From Bin55 sp028819195 (lineage in GTDB: Bacteria; Pseudomonadota; Gammaproteobacteria; Pseudomonadales; Azotimanducaceae): a stretch of 64,000 bases of DNA. The translations under genes were made by a program, and so were the position numbers. Positions 25,596 to 34,056 of the stretch are shown here, one piece after another (position 1 is the stretch's first letter; the number at the start of each line of letters is the position of its first letter). The notes under the pieces were generated by a model. It had not been told where the DNA came from. It searched no databases and saw only the letters and a program-made list of their open reading frames with translations. The stretch is taken from contig JAPPMF010000015.1 of the NCBI GenBank assembly GCA_028819195.1, positions 163,536-227,535 of the forward strand. Reading direction: 5' to 3'.

Positions 25596-28500
25596 ATGAT
25601 CTCTCATTCTCAGAACTCGTTTATTGCTTCGCTAACAACCCTCTGTGAAGACCAGATCCGTCAAGCAGGACAGCGATACACACCTGGGATTGATCCTGAC
25701 TCACCAAATCTAAAAATAGATTCACTCCTCACTGCAGTTGAAAACATTGCCTGTGGCAAATCTGCTCGTGAGAGATTCCAATACATGTTCAATGACTTGA
25801 CTGAGGCATGGAAGAGAGCTGAACACTGCAGCCAAAGATCCAATTTAATTCAGAAGCAATTGGACGAAGCCCATGCCTTTTTGTCCCCTATGATGGACAG
25901 ACTGCGGGCTCGTGATGCCTATGTTGGAGAGGAATGGTCAAATCTACTCACCAGTATTGAAAACAATTTGATGGAAGATTGGAATCACTGGAGTACCAAG
26001 GAAGCTAACCTCCCTACAAACGACAGCAACAGTAGTTACTCGTCGTACGGTAACACTTTCCGTGCAAATATGCACTATATCAACAGATGTGTAGATATAT
26101 TGCGCGAAGAGAAGGATTTCATTAAGAGTGCAGCGTTCAAAGTCTTATTTGACCCCATGCTCTTGATAAGTGGAGAATGGGGAACAGGTAAAACTCATTT
26201 GATGTGCGATTTCACACGGATTCGAATAGACCGTAACCAAGTAACAGTTTTTGTTCTAGCTAAGAATTTCAAGGGCTGTGTGCTTTCAGAAGTATGTTCC
26301 CGGTTCGATGACGAGCAGACAACCACTGAAATTTTCGATCGACTTGAAGAAATAGCGCGTATGATGTCCGAGCGAGCAATCGTCATCGTAGATGGAATCA
26401 ACGAGGGGCATCGAAATAAATGGCGAAAGGCTATCACTACCATCCAAAAACTCATCTCAAAACGTCCTAACATAGGTTTGATCGTCACTTGTCGGACACC
26501 GTTTGAGTCCTGTGCCTTTACAGAGAATGATTTAGACAAATTTCATAAGATCACGCATCGTGGTTTCGAAGATCAGGAGTTCGACGCTCAAGCGGCTTTC
26601 TTTGAATATTACAAACTGTCATTGTCTGAAGTCCCTCTACTGAATAGTGAATTCTCGCGACCACTCACGCTGAAGCTGATCTGTCAATCACTACAAAACC
26701 TTTCAGGCAAAAAATTGAAACAGGGATTTGCAGGTATAGCATCTGGTCAAAAGGGGATGACTTACGTCCTTGAGACGTTCGTTAATCATGTTGGAGCACC
26801 TATAGAACGCGAATTTCGTCTCAAGACCAAAGGGTGTTGGGAACTGCTAAAGGGCGCCAATGAGGTCGAAGATGAACGGACCGCGGGCTTTGCACCGTGC
26901 ATGGCCAAGACCGGACGGGATTATGTTTTTCGATCAGAGGCTAATCGAATCATCGCTACTAACTACTCGAATTTGAAAACCGCTGAAAGACACAAGCTAC
27001 TCGAATCTCTACGGGTAAACGGGCTTATTGATGAGGATGTTATTGGTAACAGAGGTAAAAACGGTTGGACTTACCGGCCAGTATTTCGGCTTCCTTACCA
27101 ACGTTTCAGTGACCACTTGATTGCACGACATGTCCTCCGTACGCAACTCGTTGTTACTTCGGAAGCAACGATCAAGCAAAGCTTTAAGGGAAATTCTCAG
27201 CTTGCGAAAATCTTCCGGATTTCCAATCGATACTATCGAGGATACGCAAAACCAGGACTAGCACAAGCATTGATAACCGAGTTTCCGTTACGAGTAAAGA
27301 AAAAACTTTCATCCGAGAAGTGTGAACTATATTTCATGCTACCCAACAGTGTTAAAAACTTAAACGCATATTTCAATCCCTTCGTTGAAGGACTGTTTTG
27401 GAGGGAATCAAAAGCGTTTACCGAGGGAACACACACCGTCATCAATCGATACTTAAAAACCGGATCTGGAGCGTGGGGACGAATTGTTGATGCTTTAGTC
27501 GCCGTCTCCACCAAGCCAAATCATCCATATCATGCGCGCTGGCTGTACGAATTCTTAGCGCGCTTTTCCATGGTAGATCGTGATCTGAAGTGGTCCGAAT
27601 ACCTTCGTAAAAAGTACACGTCACCGACCATTCACCGCTTGCTGACTTGGGCGGAGAAACTCAACGTGGTCAATATGACGGAACAGGTTGCAAAGGAGCT
27701 TGTCGCATTACTTTCCCTAGTACTCACGACGGTCGTTCGAAGAGACCGAGACCTTGCGACAAAAGCGCTTGTGCTAATCGGGGAAAGGTATCCAGACGTA
27801 CTATTCTCCCATGTCGAGACGAGCGTAAGTTTCAACGATCCATATGTGCCAGAACGTATGTTAGCCGCGGCATACGGGACGACAATGTCTCTAGTGAACT
27901 CGGCGCAAACAAAAACGTTTCACTCTCATCTCGGTAATTTGGCGATTACCCTTTATCAAAAGATGTTCGCACCAAGTGCGACTAACGCAACCCACCATAC
28001 ACTGACACGAGATTACGCGCTTGGGATTATTGAAATCGCGCGTAGCGTAAATTGTGTCGCGCTCCCTGCAGCCGCTAGCCAAAATCTATCGGCGCCGTTC
28101 CCAAACATTAAAACAACATTCGAGAGTGACGGTACACCCGATCCAACGGTTAAAGATAGCATTGGTCATGCCATTCAAATGGACTTTGAAGAGTACACGA
28201 TAGGACGTTTGATCCCAACGCGGGTTAACTACAACGAACAACACACAGACTACGTTCGGGTTCTAGCAAAGATTGAACGGCGTATTTTTGATCTTGGCTA
28301 CCGAGTTGAACAATTCAATGAAGCAGATAATGATATAGGAAGAACGTCATGGAACGCAGGCGATCACCAAAAAGTGGATCGATATGGAAAGAAGTACTCC
28401 TGGATCGCCTACTTCGAAATGTGGGGTGAACGACAAGCCGAGAAAATATTATCAGATATACATAACGGAGAGAGAACGTCCGATTGCGGAATTGATCCAA

Positions 28501-28655
28501 GTTTTCCAAAACCTCCACCCAACTGGACTCCTCCCATTCCAAAACTATTAGAAGGTGCGAACGTTGACACTGACGAGTGGGTCAAGGGTGGTTTCACACC
28601 AGATTGGCAACCACTACTCATGGTCTCTGATATCAACGGACATGAAGGTGGGTAG
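25596..28655 (+). CDS. STAND-type P-loop NTPase, N-terminal part (ends at in-frame TAG)
   Basis: 1019 residues up to the TAG at 28653. Walker A is GEWGTGKTHL near residue 192, Walker B is AIVIVDGINEG near 262, and a sensor-type strand GLIVTCRTPFE follows near 292. That is the NACHT/STAND layout of Avs-like immune proteins. Residues 1-150 are helical (RYTPGIDPDSP motif region) and residues 400-1000 are a long helical array. No effector nuclease motif was seen. After the TAG the same frame stays open (VLIKGYVRGTDESLDREL) and joins the next segment, so the full product would have about 1255 residues. Confidence 0.8.
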   Translation: MISHSQNSFIASLTTLCEDQIRQAGQRYTPGIDPDSPNLKIDSLLTAVENIACGKSARERFQYMFNDLTEAWKRAEHCSQRSNLIQKQLDEAHAFLSPMMDRLRARDAYVGEEWSNLLTSIENNLMEDWNHWSTKEANLPTNDSNSSYSSYGNTFRANMHYINRCVDILREEKDFIKSAAFKVLFDPMLLISGEWGTGKTHLMCDFTRIRIDRNQVTVFVLAKNFKGCVLSEVCSRFDDEQTTTEIFDRLEEIARMMSERAIVIVDGINEGHRNKWRKAITTIQKLISKRPNIGLIVTCRTPFESCAFTENDLDKFHKITHRGFEDQEFDAQAAFFEYYKLSLSEVPLLNSEFSRPLTLKLICQSLQNLSGKKLKQGFAGIASGQKGMTYVLETFVNHVGAPIEREFRLKTKGCWELLKGANEVEDERTAGFAPCMAKTGRDYVFRSEANRIIATNYSNLKTAERHKLLESLRVNGLIDEDVIGNRGKNGWTYRPVFRLPYQRFSDHLIARHVLRTQLVVTSEATIKQSFKGNSQLAKIFRISNRYYRGYAKPGLAQALITEFPLRVKKKLSSEKCELYFMLPNSVKNLNAYFNPFVEGLFWRESKAFTEGTHTVINRYLKTGSGAWGRIVDALVAVSTKPNHPYHARWLYEFLARFSMVDRDLKWSEYLRKKYTSPTIHRLLTWAEKLNVVNMTEQVAKELVALLSLVLTTVVRRDRDLATKALVLIGERYPDVLFSHVETSVSFNDPYVPERMLAAAYGTTMSLVNSAQTKTFHSHLGNLAITLYQKMFAPSATNATHHTLTRDYALGIIEIARSVNCVALPAAASQNLSAPFPNIKTTFESDGTPDPTVKDSIGHAIQMDFEEYTIGRLIPTRVNYNEQHTDYVRVLAKIERRIFDLGYRVEQFNEADNDIGRTSWNAGDHQKVDRYGKKYSWIAYFEMWGERQAEKILSDIHNGERTSDCGIDPSFPKPPPNWTPPIPKLLEGANVDTDEWVKGGFTPDWQPLLMVSDINGHEGG

Positions 28656-28718
28656 GTACTTATAAAGGGGTATGTTCGGGGCACAGACGAGAGCCTTGAT
28701 CGTGAGCTCTCTGTTTCA

Positions 28719-29366
28719 TTGTGCGGACTATTTATCGCGCGTAAAAATTTGGGTTGTTTGAGATCCAAATTTCTTGAGGTGGATTATCTTGGAATCAACG
28801 AAATTCCCAAAGGAACTACTGAATACTATCTATATGCAGGAGAGGCCGGACGTCGTCAGAACTACGCTCATCAATTGTGTCAGCAGAACGGCCGATACTG
28901 CAGACAAATCGAAAAAGCATTCGATACATACAACCAGGGAGTCTCTGTCGAAATCCCATATATTCACTTTGGTTGGGAACCACATCATTCGCCATACAAC
29001 GATTTCTCGGGGTTTAATCTTCCCGCGCCTAGTTTAATTCAGCGTCTTCACTTAATGAGAAAAAACCGAGAAATCGACTTCTACGAATCAAACGGGAAGC
29101 CTGCTACTCTCTATCGAGAAGCAGGGGATGGTTGGATTGGAGATCATCACAGTCTTTTGTATGTTCGTGCCAATCTTCTTCGACGATACTTGACAGATAC
29201 AAGCCAAGTACTCGTCTGGTGTAACTGGGGAAAACGGGACTGGCTCAAAAAAATGGAAGGGCACGAGATTATCGATAAATCAAAGCGACAACCAATCTAC
29301 CATGCCCGTGACCACATCCATCGATCTTTTTTTCAATGGTACGCAAAGGACGGAAAGATTGTCTAG
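28719..29366 (+). CDS. STAND NTPase, C-terminal part (same frame, after TAG)
   Basis: 215 residues in the same frame as the STAND gene. The 63 bases between the TAG (28653) and the TTG at 28719 contain no stop and encode protein-like sequence, so this is best read as the C-terminus of one gene. It contains YYLYAGEAGRRQNYA, IHFGWEPHHSPYN and a final HARDHIHRSFFQWYAKDGK. As a free gene it would start with TTG and has no convincing ribosome-binding site. It ends with TAG TAA in tandem. Confidence 0.7.
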   Translation: MCGLFIARKNLGCLRSKFLEVDYLGINEIPKGTTEYYLYAGEAGRRQNYAHQLCQQNGRYCRQIEKAFDTYNQGVSVEIPYIHFGWEPHHSPYNDFSGFNLPAPSLIQRLHLMRKNREIDFYESNGKPATLYREAGDGWIGDHHSLLYVRANLLRRYLTDTSQVLVWCNWGKRDWLKKMEGHEIIDKSKRQPIYHARDHIHRSFFQWYAKDGKIV

Positions 29367-30344
29367 TAAATATACGAGGTACGTTCATTCATTCAAGCAA
29401 AAAATCATAAAGGACCAACGTATCATGAACAGCGTTGCTGATGCAGCATAGTTTCACTAACCGAGTTCTTTTTTTTTAAATTTACTACAAGTAATTGAAT
29501 CAGTTGTGTATGTGTGAATTCTAGAAATTATCGAGCCCTCGGCTAGCAGTACTCAAATATTCAACGCCGTACCTAAGATGCCGCTCAAAGTGGACTCTAG
29601 GACAAGCAATGAGCAATTCAATTGAGTCGAGATGTAGAGAAAACGAGATTTCCTACTAGTGGTGGAAACCAAGAAAGAAGAATTAGAACGTGGGTTTCCG
29701 GCATTGGATTCACAAAAACCAGTGTTGAACGAATGGATTCGATTCGAAAGAACTTCCATCAACAAGTAAGAACTGTTCTGACGTATCACTAAACAAAGCG
29801 GTTGCTTTCTTTGAGTACCATGGAGCGTTGGCGAAAATTTAGAGAATCACTTTCTGAATTTGAGTGGTTACGTAATTAATTGGTACTCCTATGCACAGAT
29901 TAAATTAGTCAAGAGTTTGGTTAGATATTGAACGAACTACCGATGATTAACGGAGCAAATTTCAAGGGTGGTTGAACAACACAAAGGTTGGACGTATTTA
30001 GCCTTCATTCCTCATCCACTCGACTGAAAAAAGTCAAACTGTCCGTCGAACTCCTTTGTCATCTATTTGTGCAAAAACCTGTAATGCCTAAGATTTTTCT
30101 ATTTCTAATTGGCTGGCAGTTTCCATAATTCTCAATACCTACAAGCTTTTGTGAAGAGTGCCAAACCCAACCCAATAACCGAACGTTGGAGTCCTTCCTG
30201 TCAATATAAGTGTTAATTCTAGAACGCCTTAAAATATTCAGTAATAGTTTATGTTCTCTACTTAATAATCGTGAAACTCAAAATTACAGAGTATACGAAT
30301 GAACATATTCGTGTTGCAGAATTTAATACATTAAGGAACACCAA
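29367..30344. other. Nearly 1 kb without a recognisable gene (right island edge)
   Basis: AT-rich sequence with stops in all frames. The only protein-like stretch is 29662-29769 on the plus strand (35 residues starting VETKKEELERGFPALDS, no ribosome-binding site), possibly a relict. No tRNA, terminal repeat or transposase is visible. This is probably where the accessory island meets the core (DUF1428, tatABC). Confidence 0.35.
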
Positions 30345-30719
30345 ATGTCATACATCGACGGTTTTGTATTGCCGGTACCCAATGCAAACAAAGAAGCGTT
30401 CATTAAATATGCTGAGGAAATGGACGCAATCTTCATTGAACTCGGTGCGTTGCGAGTCATGGAATGTTGGGGCGACGATATACCCGATGGTAAACAAACT
30501 GACTTTCGCAAGTCAGTTAAAGCTACTGACGACGAAACTGTTGTATTTTCCTTCGTTGAATGGCCGGACAAAGAGACTCGCGACAGAGCCTACAGTCAAA
30601 TGGAAGAAATCGCGAAAACAGACGAACGATGGGACCAAGAAAAGAACCCTATGCCACTAGACGGACACCGCATGTTTTGGGGAGGATTCACTCCCGTCTT
30701 TGATTTGAGCAAGGAGTAG
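30345..30719 (+). CDS. DUF1428 family protein (YbaA-like)
   Basis: 124 residues starting MSYIDGFVLPVPNANKEAF with RVMECWGDD near residue 43, the ferredoxin-like DUF1428 signature. AAGGA lies upstream of ATG 30345. Small soluble dimeric alpha-beta-barrel proteins of this family have no known reaction. The gene stands alone between the island and tatABC. Confidence 0.85.
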   Translation: MSYIDGFVLPVPNANKEAFIKYAEEMDAIFIELGALRVMECWGDDIPDGKQTDFRKSVKATDDETVVFSFVEWPDKETRDRAYSQMEEIAKTDERWDQEKNPMPLDGHRMFWGGFTPVFDLSKE

Positions 30720-30864
30720 TTCGCGACTTTAGATGTGAGTAATTGGCTATCGGTTGCAAGTCGATCAGTACGTTCCCACACGACTTAAAATCTAAAACAG
30801 AGTTCTTATACTAAAATTACGTTCACTATTGCTAACCCAAAACTAGTTCAAAGGGAGAAATACG

Positions 30865-31089
30865 ATGTTTGCTAGTCCCATGGAAATGATTTTTGTTTTA
30901 GTCATCATTTTCGCCGTCGTCTTGCTTATATTCGGGACCAAGAAATTGAAAAACTTTGGCAAAGATTTAGGAAGTACAATCAAGGACTTCCGAACCTCGG
31001 TTCGCGACGGTAAGGGTGAAAATGACAATTCCAACAAACAAGACAACGCGCAAGCGTCCTCCTCTGAAGAATCGGTAAAAACTAACTAG
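30865..31089 (+). CDS. tatA: Sec-independent translocase subunit TatA
   Basis: 74 residues with one TM helix (about 7-25) followed by an FGTKKLKNFGKDLG amphipathic helix and a polar tail, the TatA layout. AAAGGGAG precedes ATG 30865. First gene of tatABC; oligomers form the pore for folded proteins bearing twin-arginine signals. Confidence 0.93.
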   Translation: MFASPMEMIFVLVIIFAVVLLIFGTKKLKNFGKDLGSTIKDFRTSVRDGKGENDNSNKQDNAQASSSEESVKTN

Positions 31090-31093
31090 CCTA

Positions 31094-31432
31094 ATGCCGG
31101 AATTTGGCGGCTTTGAGATTTTTCTCATTTTGTGTGTAGCCTTAATCGTCCTAGGTCCAAAGCAACTACCTCAACTAGCCCGCACTTTAGGGTTATGGAT
31201 CGGTCGACTTAGGCGGTCATTTAACTCTTTTAAACAAGATATCGAACGCGAAGTTGGGATGGACGATGTGCGACGGCAGTTACACAATGAACAAATCATG
31301 GCTGAAATGAAAGATCTTGAAGACACTTCAAACACCATACACCAAGAAGTAGAGTCAAGTTTTCAGATACCCTCGTCTAAGTCTCCCAAATCTAACGATA
31401 CTTTACCAGACCCACTCACTAAATCAAACTGA
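31094..31432 (+). CDS. tatB: Sec-independent translocase subunit TatB
   Basis: 112 residues with an N-terminal TM helix (FEIFLILCVALIVLGPKQLP) and a longer amphipathic helix than TatA (LGLWIGRLRRSFNSFKQDIE), as expected of TatB. Four bases after the tatA stop. Forms the twin-arginine signal receptor together with TatC. Confidence 0.92.
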   Translation: MPEFGGFEIFLILCVALIVLGPKQLPQLARTLGLWIGRLRRSFNSFKQDIEREVGMDDVRRQLHNEQIMAEMKDLEDTSNTIHQEVESSFQIPSSKSPKSNDTLPDPLTKSN

Positions 31433-31449
31433 ACCGTAAGTCGGTTTAA

Positions 31450-32238
31450 ATGGCCGCTAAAAAATCGCAGCAAGACAGCGCTGATTTCGAAAAAAAACAC
31501 GACGAGAACGTTCAACAAAACGAGCAGCCTCTTCTTTCCCACCTCATAGAGCTACGTAAACGTCTACTTCGATCCTTGATCGTTGTAGCTGCAGCTTGTA
31601 TTCCCTATCTGGTATTCAGTCAGGAAGTATTTGGTTTTATCGCGGACGTAGTAACCGATTACTCTACACAAAATTTATTAGCCACTAAGGTGATGGAACC
31701 ATTCATCGAACAGTTGAAACTTGCATTAGTACTTGCAATTTATACGACGATGCCCTATCTGCTTTCTCAATTGTGGGGATTTATCGCACCTGGTCTATAT
31801 CTAAAAGAGAAGAAGTTCGCGGTTCCACTACTAGTCACTAGCATCATTCTCTTCTATTCGGGAGTTGCTTTTTCATTTTTTATTGTCTTTCCACTCGTTT
31901 TCAATTTCCTAGCTTCAATTTTGCCTACGGACGTAGCATGGATGCCGACAATGCACGATTACCTGTCGTTCTTCTACAAAGTTCCTCTAGCATTTGGAAT
32001 CGTTTTTGAAATACCGATCGCAATCGTATTGCTGGTGGCGACCGGCATTACTTCAGTGAAGACTCTGAGTAAAGCGCGCCCCTATATATTCATTAGTTGT
32101 TTTGTCTTAGGTATGTTGTTGACCCCGCCGGACGTGATTTCGCAGGTTCTTTTAGCTATACCGGCTTGGATCCTCTATGAATTTGGGTTGGTGTTCGCGA
32201 GAATCGTCAAGAAGAAACCAAAGAATGACGATTCCTAA
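31450..32238 (+). CDS. tatC: Sec-independent translocase subunit TatC
   Basis: 262 residues with six TM helices and the family motif SHLIELRKRLLRS at the N-terminus; LWGFIAPGLYLKEKK follows near residue 115. Core of the Tat receptor in the inner membrane. Last gene of tatABC; a hairpin lies just after the stop. Confidence 0.95.
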   Translation: MAAKKSQQDSADFEKKHDENVQQNEQPLLSHLIELRKRLLRSLIVVAAACIPYLVFSQEVFGFIADVVTDYSTQNLLATKVMEPFIEQLKLALVLAIYTTMPYLLSQLWGFIAPGLYLKEKKFAVPLLVTSIILFYSGVAFSFFIVFPLVFNFLASILPTDVAWMPTMHDYLSFFYKVPLAFGIVFEIPIAIVLLVATGITSVKTLSKARPYIFISCFVLGMLLTPPDVISQVLLAIPAWILYEFGLVFARIVKKKPKNDDS

Positions 32239-32240
32239 AG

Positions 32241-32262
32241 ATTCATTCCGTATCGAATGAAT
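32241..32262 (+). terminator. Hairpin after tatC
   Basis: Perfect 8-bp inverted repeat ATTCATTC / GAATGAAT with a 6-base loop, two bases after the tatC stop. No T run follows, so it is a weak candidate for transcript end or RNA stabilisation. Confidence 0.35.
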
Positions 32263-32423
32263 TGGGAGTCAATTCAATTTCCAAAAATTCCGGTATATCT
32301 TTAATCGTATACACCGTTTTACGATACCCCATCTTCAAAACTTACATAGAATCTTCGCAACTTGATACAACTCCAAAAAGCGGAAATTACCAATACAAAA
32401 GTAAATCAAAAACATGACCAAGC

Positions 32424-33113
32424 CTAGGCTGAAATTCCCAAATGATGCCTCGCGGCAGATAATTTTGGTGCAAATTCCACTTTGACTGCGTTAAATTCCA
32501 CTCTGAGATCCGGATTTGGTTTCTGTCCGTAGTCATTCACGTCCGATGTGGCAAAAACAAACGATTTTTGATGACCCCGTGCTCGAACAAGGTGAGCAAT
32601 TTCTAAGTAAGTTTCAATTATTACACAATCATTTATTGCATCTTTTCCTTTATGCGCTGGTGTCCTAGCCTGGGTCATTCTTGTGTATGCTTTCCTAAGC
32701 ACGTGTTCACTGGACATTGCTGGAATTGCCAACGAACGGTAACCATCAATTACCTTGCGCGCTTGAAGGACGTACTGGTCTAAATGATCTAGATTCGACG
32801 TTCTTTGCCTTTCGTACACGGCTGTCGCAGCTTCAAGATCATTGACCGCACTCCTAAGTTCTTCGATATCCTTTATAGATTTTTGTTCAGTCTGATCTAA
32901 ACAATTGTCAAGTTCAAGGCTAACCTGATCTGCAATCAATATGACTAATTCTTGTCCCTTTACAGCTCTCAATATTCGGCGTGCAGCTGTGTGCATCCTT
33001 ACCCCACTTGCACAATCTTCTGGGAATCGCAAAAGATCCAATATGATGCAAGTATCTAAACATAAAACCGGTAACTTAGATTTGACAATGTCGTCAATTT
33101 TTGTGTCAGCCAC
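32424..33113 (-). CDS. PIN-domain nuclease-like protein
   Basis: 229 residues. Acidic residues of a PIN fold are visible: LCLDTCIILDLL near residue 18, ADQVSLELDN near 62, KDAINDCVIIETYLE near 170 and FATSDVNDYG near 192. PIN domains cleave RNA with metal bound by these residues. GTG start, three bases after the stop of the upstream 221-residue gene, so the two are co-expressed. Larger than a VapC toxin (about 130 residues) and with a coiled central helix region; it may be a PIN effector with its own partner rather than a classical vapBC pair. Confidence 0.65.
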   Translation of the reverse strand: MADTKIDDIVKSKLPVLCLDTCIILDLLRFPEDCASGVRMHTAARRILRAVKGQELVILIADQVSLELDNCLDQTEQKSIKDIEELRSAVNDLEAATAVYERQRTSNLDHLDQYVLQARKVIDGYRSLAIPAMSSEHVLRKAYTRMTQARTPAHKGKDAINDCVIIETYLEIAHLVRARGHQKSFVFATSDVNDYGQKPNPDLRVEFNAVKVEFAPKLSAARHHLGISA

Positions 33114-33116
33114 TGG

Positions 33117-33782
33117 TTAGGGCGATTCGGCTTCGTACTGTTGTAATATTTCCAAAGCAAATTCATACTCGATTGCAAGTTCTTGGGCGATGTCTTGTGG
33201 CCAACTTGCAACTTCAATAAACCAGCGTTGGAGCAATTCAGCGTTCAAAGACAAATTAGCTCGATGAACCGCGAAAATAAACGTTAACCATCTACGCCGG
33301 TCCGCTGGGTGACTAGATCCTGTCGATTTGTTGGGTGTACCTGAAAATTGACGTAGCGCTTTCGCTGCATCCGGAGTTAGCCAATCGTCTAATCCTTGTC
33401 TTGATTGACTGTTTATCACGTCAAACTCTGTAATTTTTTTGGCTGGAGTCACTACTTGATTGACAAAATCTTGTAATGCAAGGTTGTACTTGTACTCGCC
33501 TAGTGATCCAAGCTCGCACGGTACGATGTTCGACACTTTGAATCCGCTATTGTCTGACCACAATGAGAGTTCGACAGCATCAATACCATCACTCTCGTCA
33601 CGTTTAAACACTATGACATCATCATTAGTTCCAGTACATTCAATTATCTTCTTTTCCTGCTCTGCGTGGTGTCGCCAAGGCGTGGTCGCTGCTTTTATGA
33701 GAGCAGTTCGTAATACCTCTCGGTTCGACTCACGCTTGTATAAATAAAGATCTTGAAACACTTCGATTTTTCCGTCAGCCAT
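33117..33782 (-). CDS. Hypothetical partner of PIN protein
   Basis: About 221 residues, family not recognised. The N-terminal half is alpha/beta (KIEVFQDLYLYKRESNREVL, DGIDAVELSLWSD), with a helical C-terminus (LLQRWFIEVASWPQDIAQEL). I start it at ATG 33782 because GAGG lies upstream; a TTG at 33800 would add six residues. Immediately upstream of the PIN gene and probably its antitoxin or specificity partner. That role is inferred from the pairing only. Confidence 0.5.
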   Translation of the reverse strand: MADGKIEVFQDLYLYKRESNREVLRTALIKAATTPWRHHAEQEKKIIECTGTNDDVIVFKRDESDGIDAVELSLWSDNSGFKVSNIVPCELGSLGEYKYNLALQDFVNQVVTPAKKITEFDVINSQSRQGLDDWLTPDAAKALRQFSGTPNKSTGSSHPADRRRWLTFIFAVHRANLSLNAELLQRWFIEVASWPQDIAQELAIEYEFALEILQQYEAESP

Positions 33783-34056
33783 CGTTGAGAAACCTCGCAA
33801 ACTCTTGGTAACTTCTTATTATATTTAGATTACTTTCTGATTTGAAAGATCAAAATCGCTCGGTATTAACAGTGAACTGACAAAGGTGCGAACGCTACAT
33901 TATGGAGAAAGTACTTAATTCGAATCTTGTGGTTGATCCCTGCCCAGACAATACCGCCATCGTGTACGATCAGTGCAGGGGAAGGGTAAGGCAGCGGTGC
34001 TGATTGTTCAGACAGCAAATAAAATAGAATTCTAATAATCGTAGTTTGGCGACCCA

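Noticed and set aside
7875..29366. Genome-wide reassignment of TAG as a sense codon
   Set aside because: TAG is at the natural end of ccoQ, tatA, trmL, the OMP gene and others, so it works as a stop here.
29553..29789. Minus-strand ORF in the empty region at 29.5 kb
   Set aside because: Antisense to a more protein-like relict, Ser/Asn-rich composition, no start signal.
30271..30660. Alternative plus-strand ORF over DUF1428
   Set aside because: Out-of-frame shadow of a gene with a clear family match.
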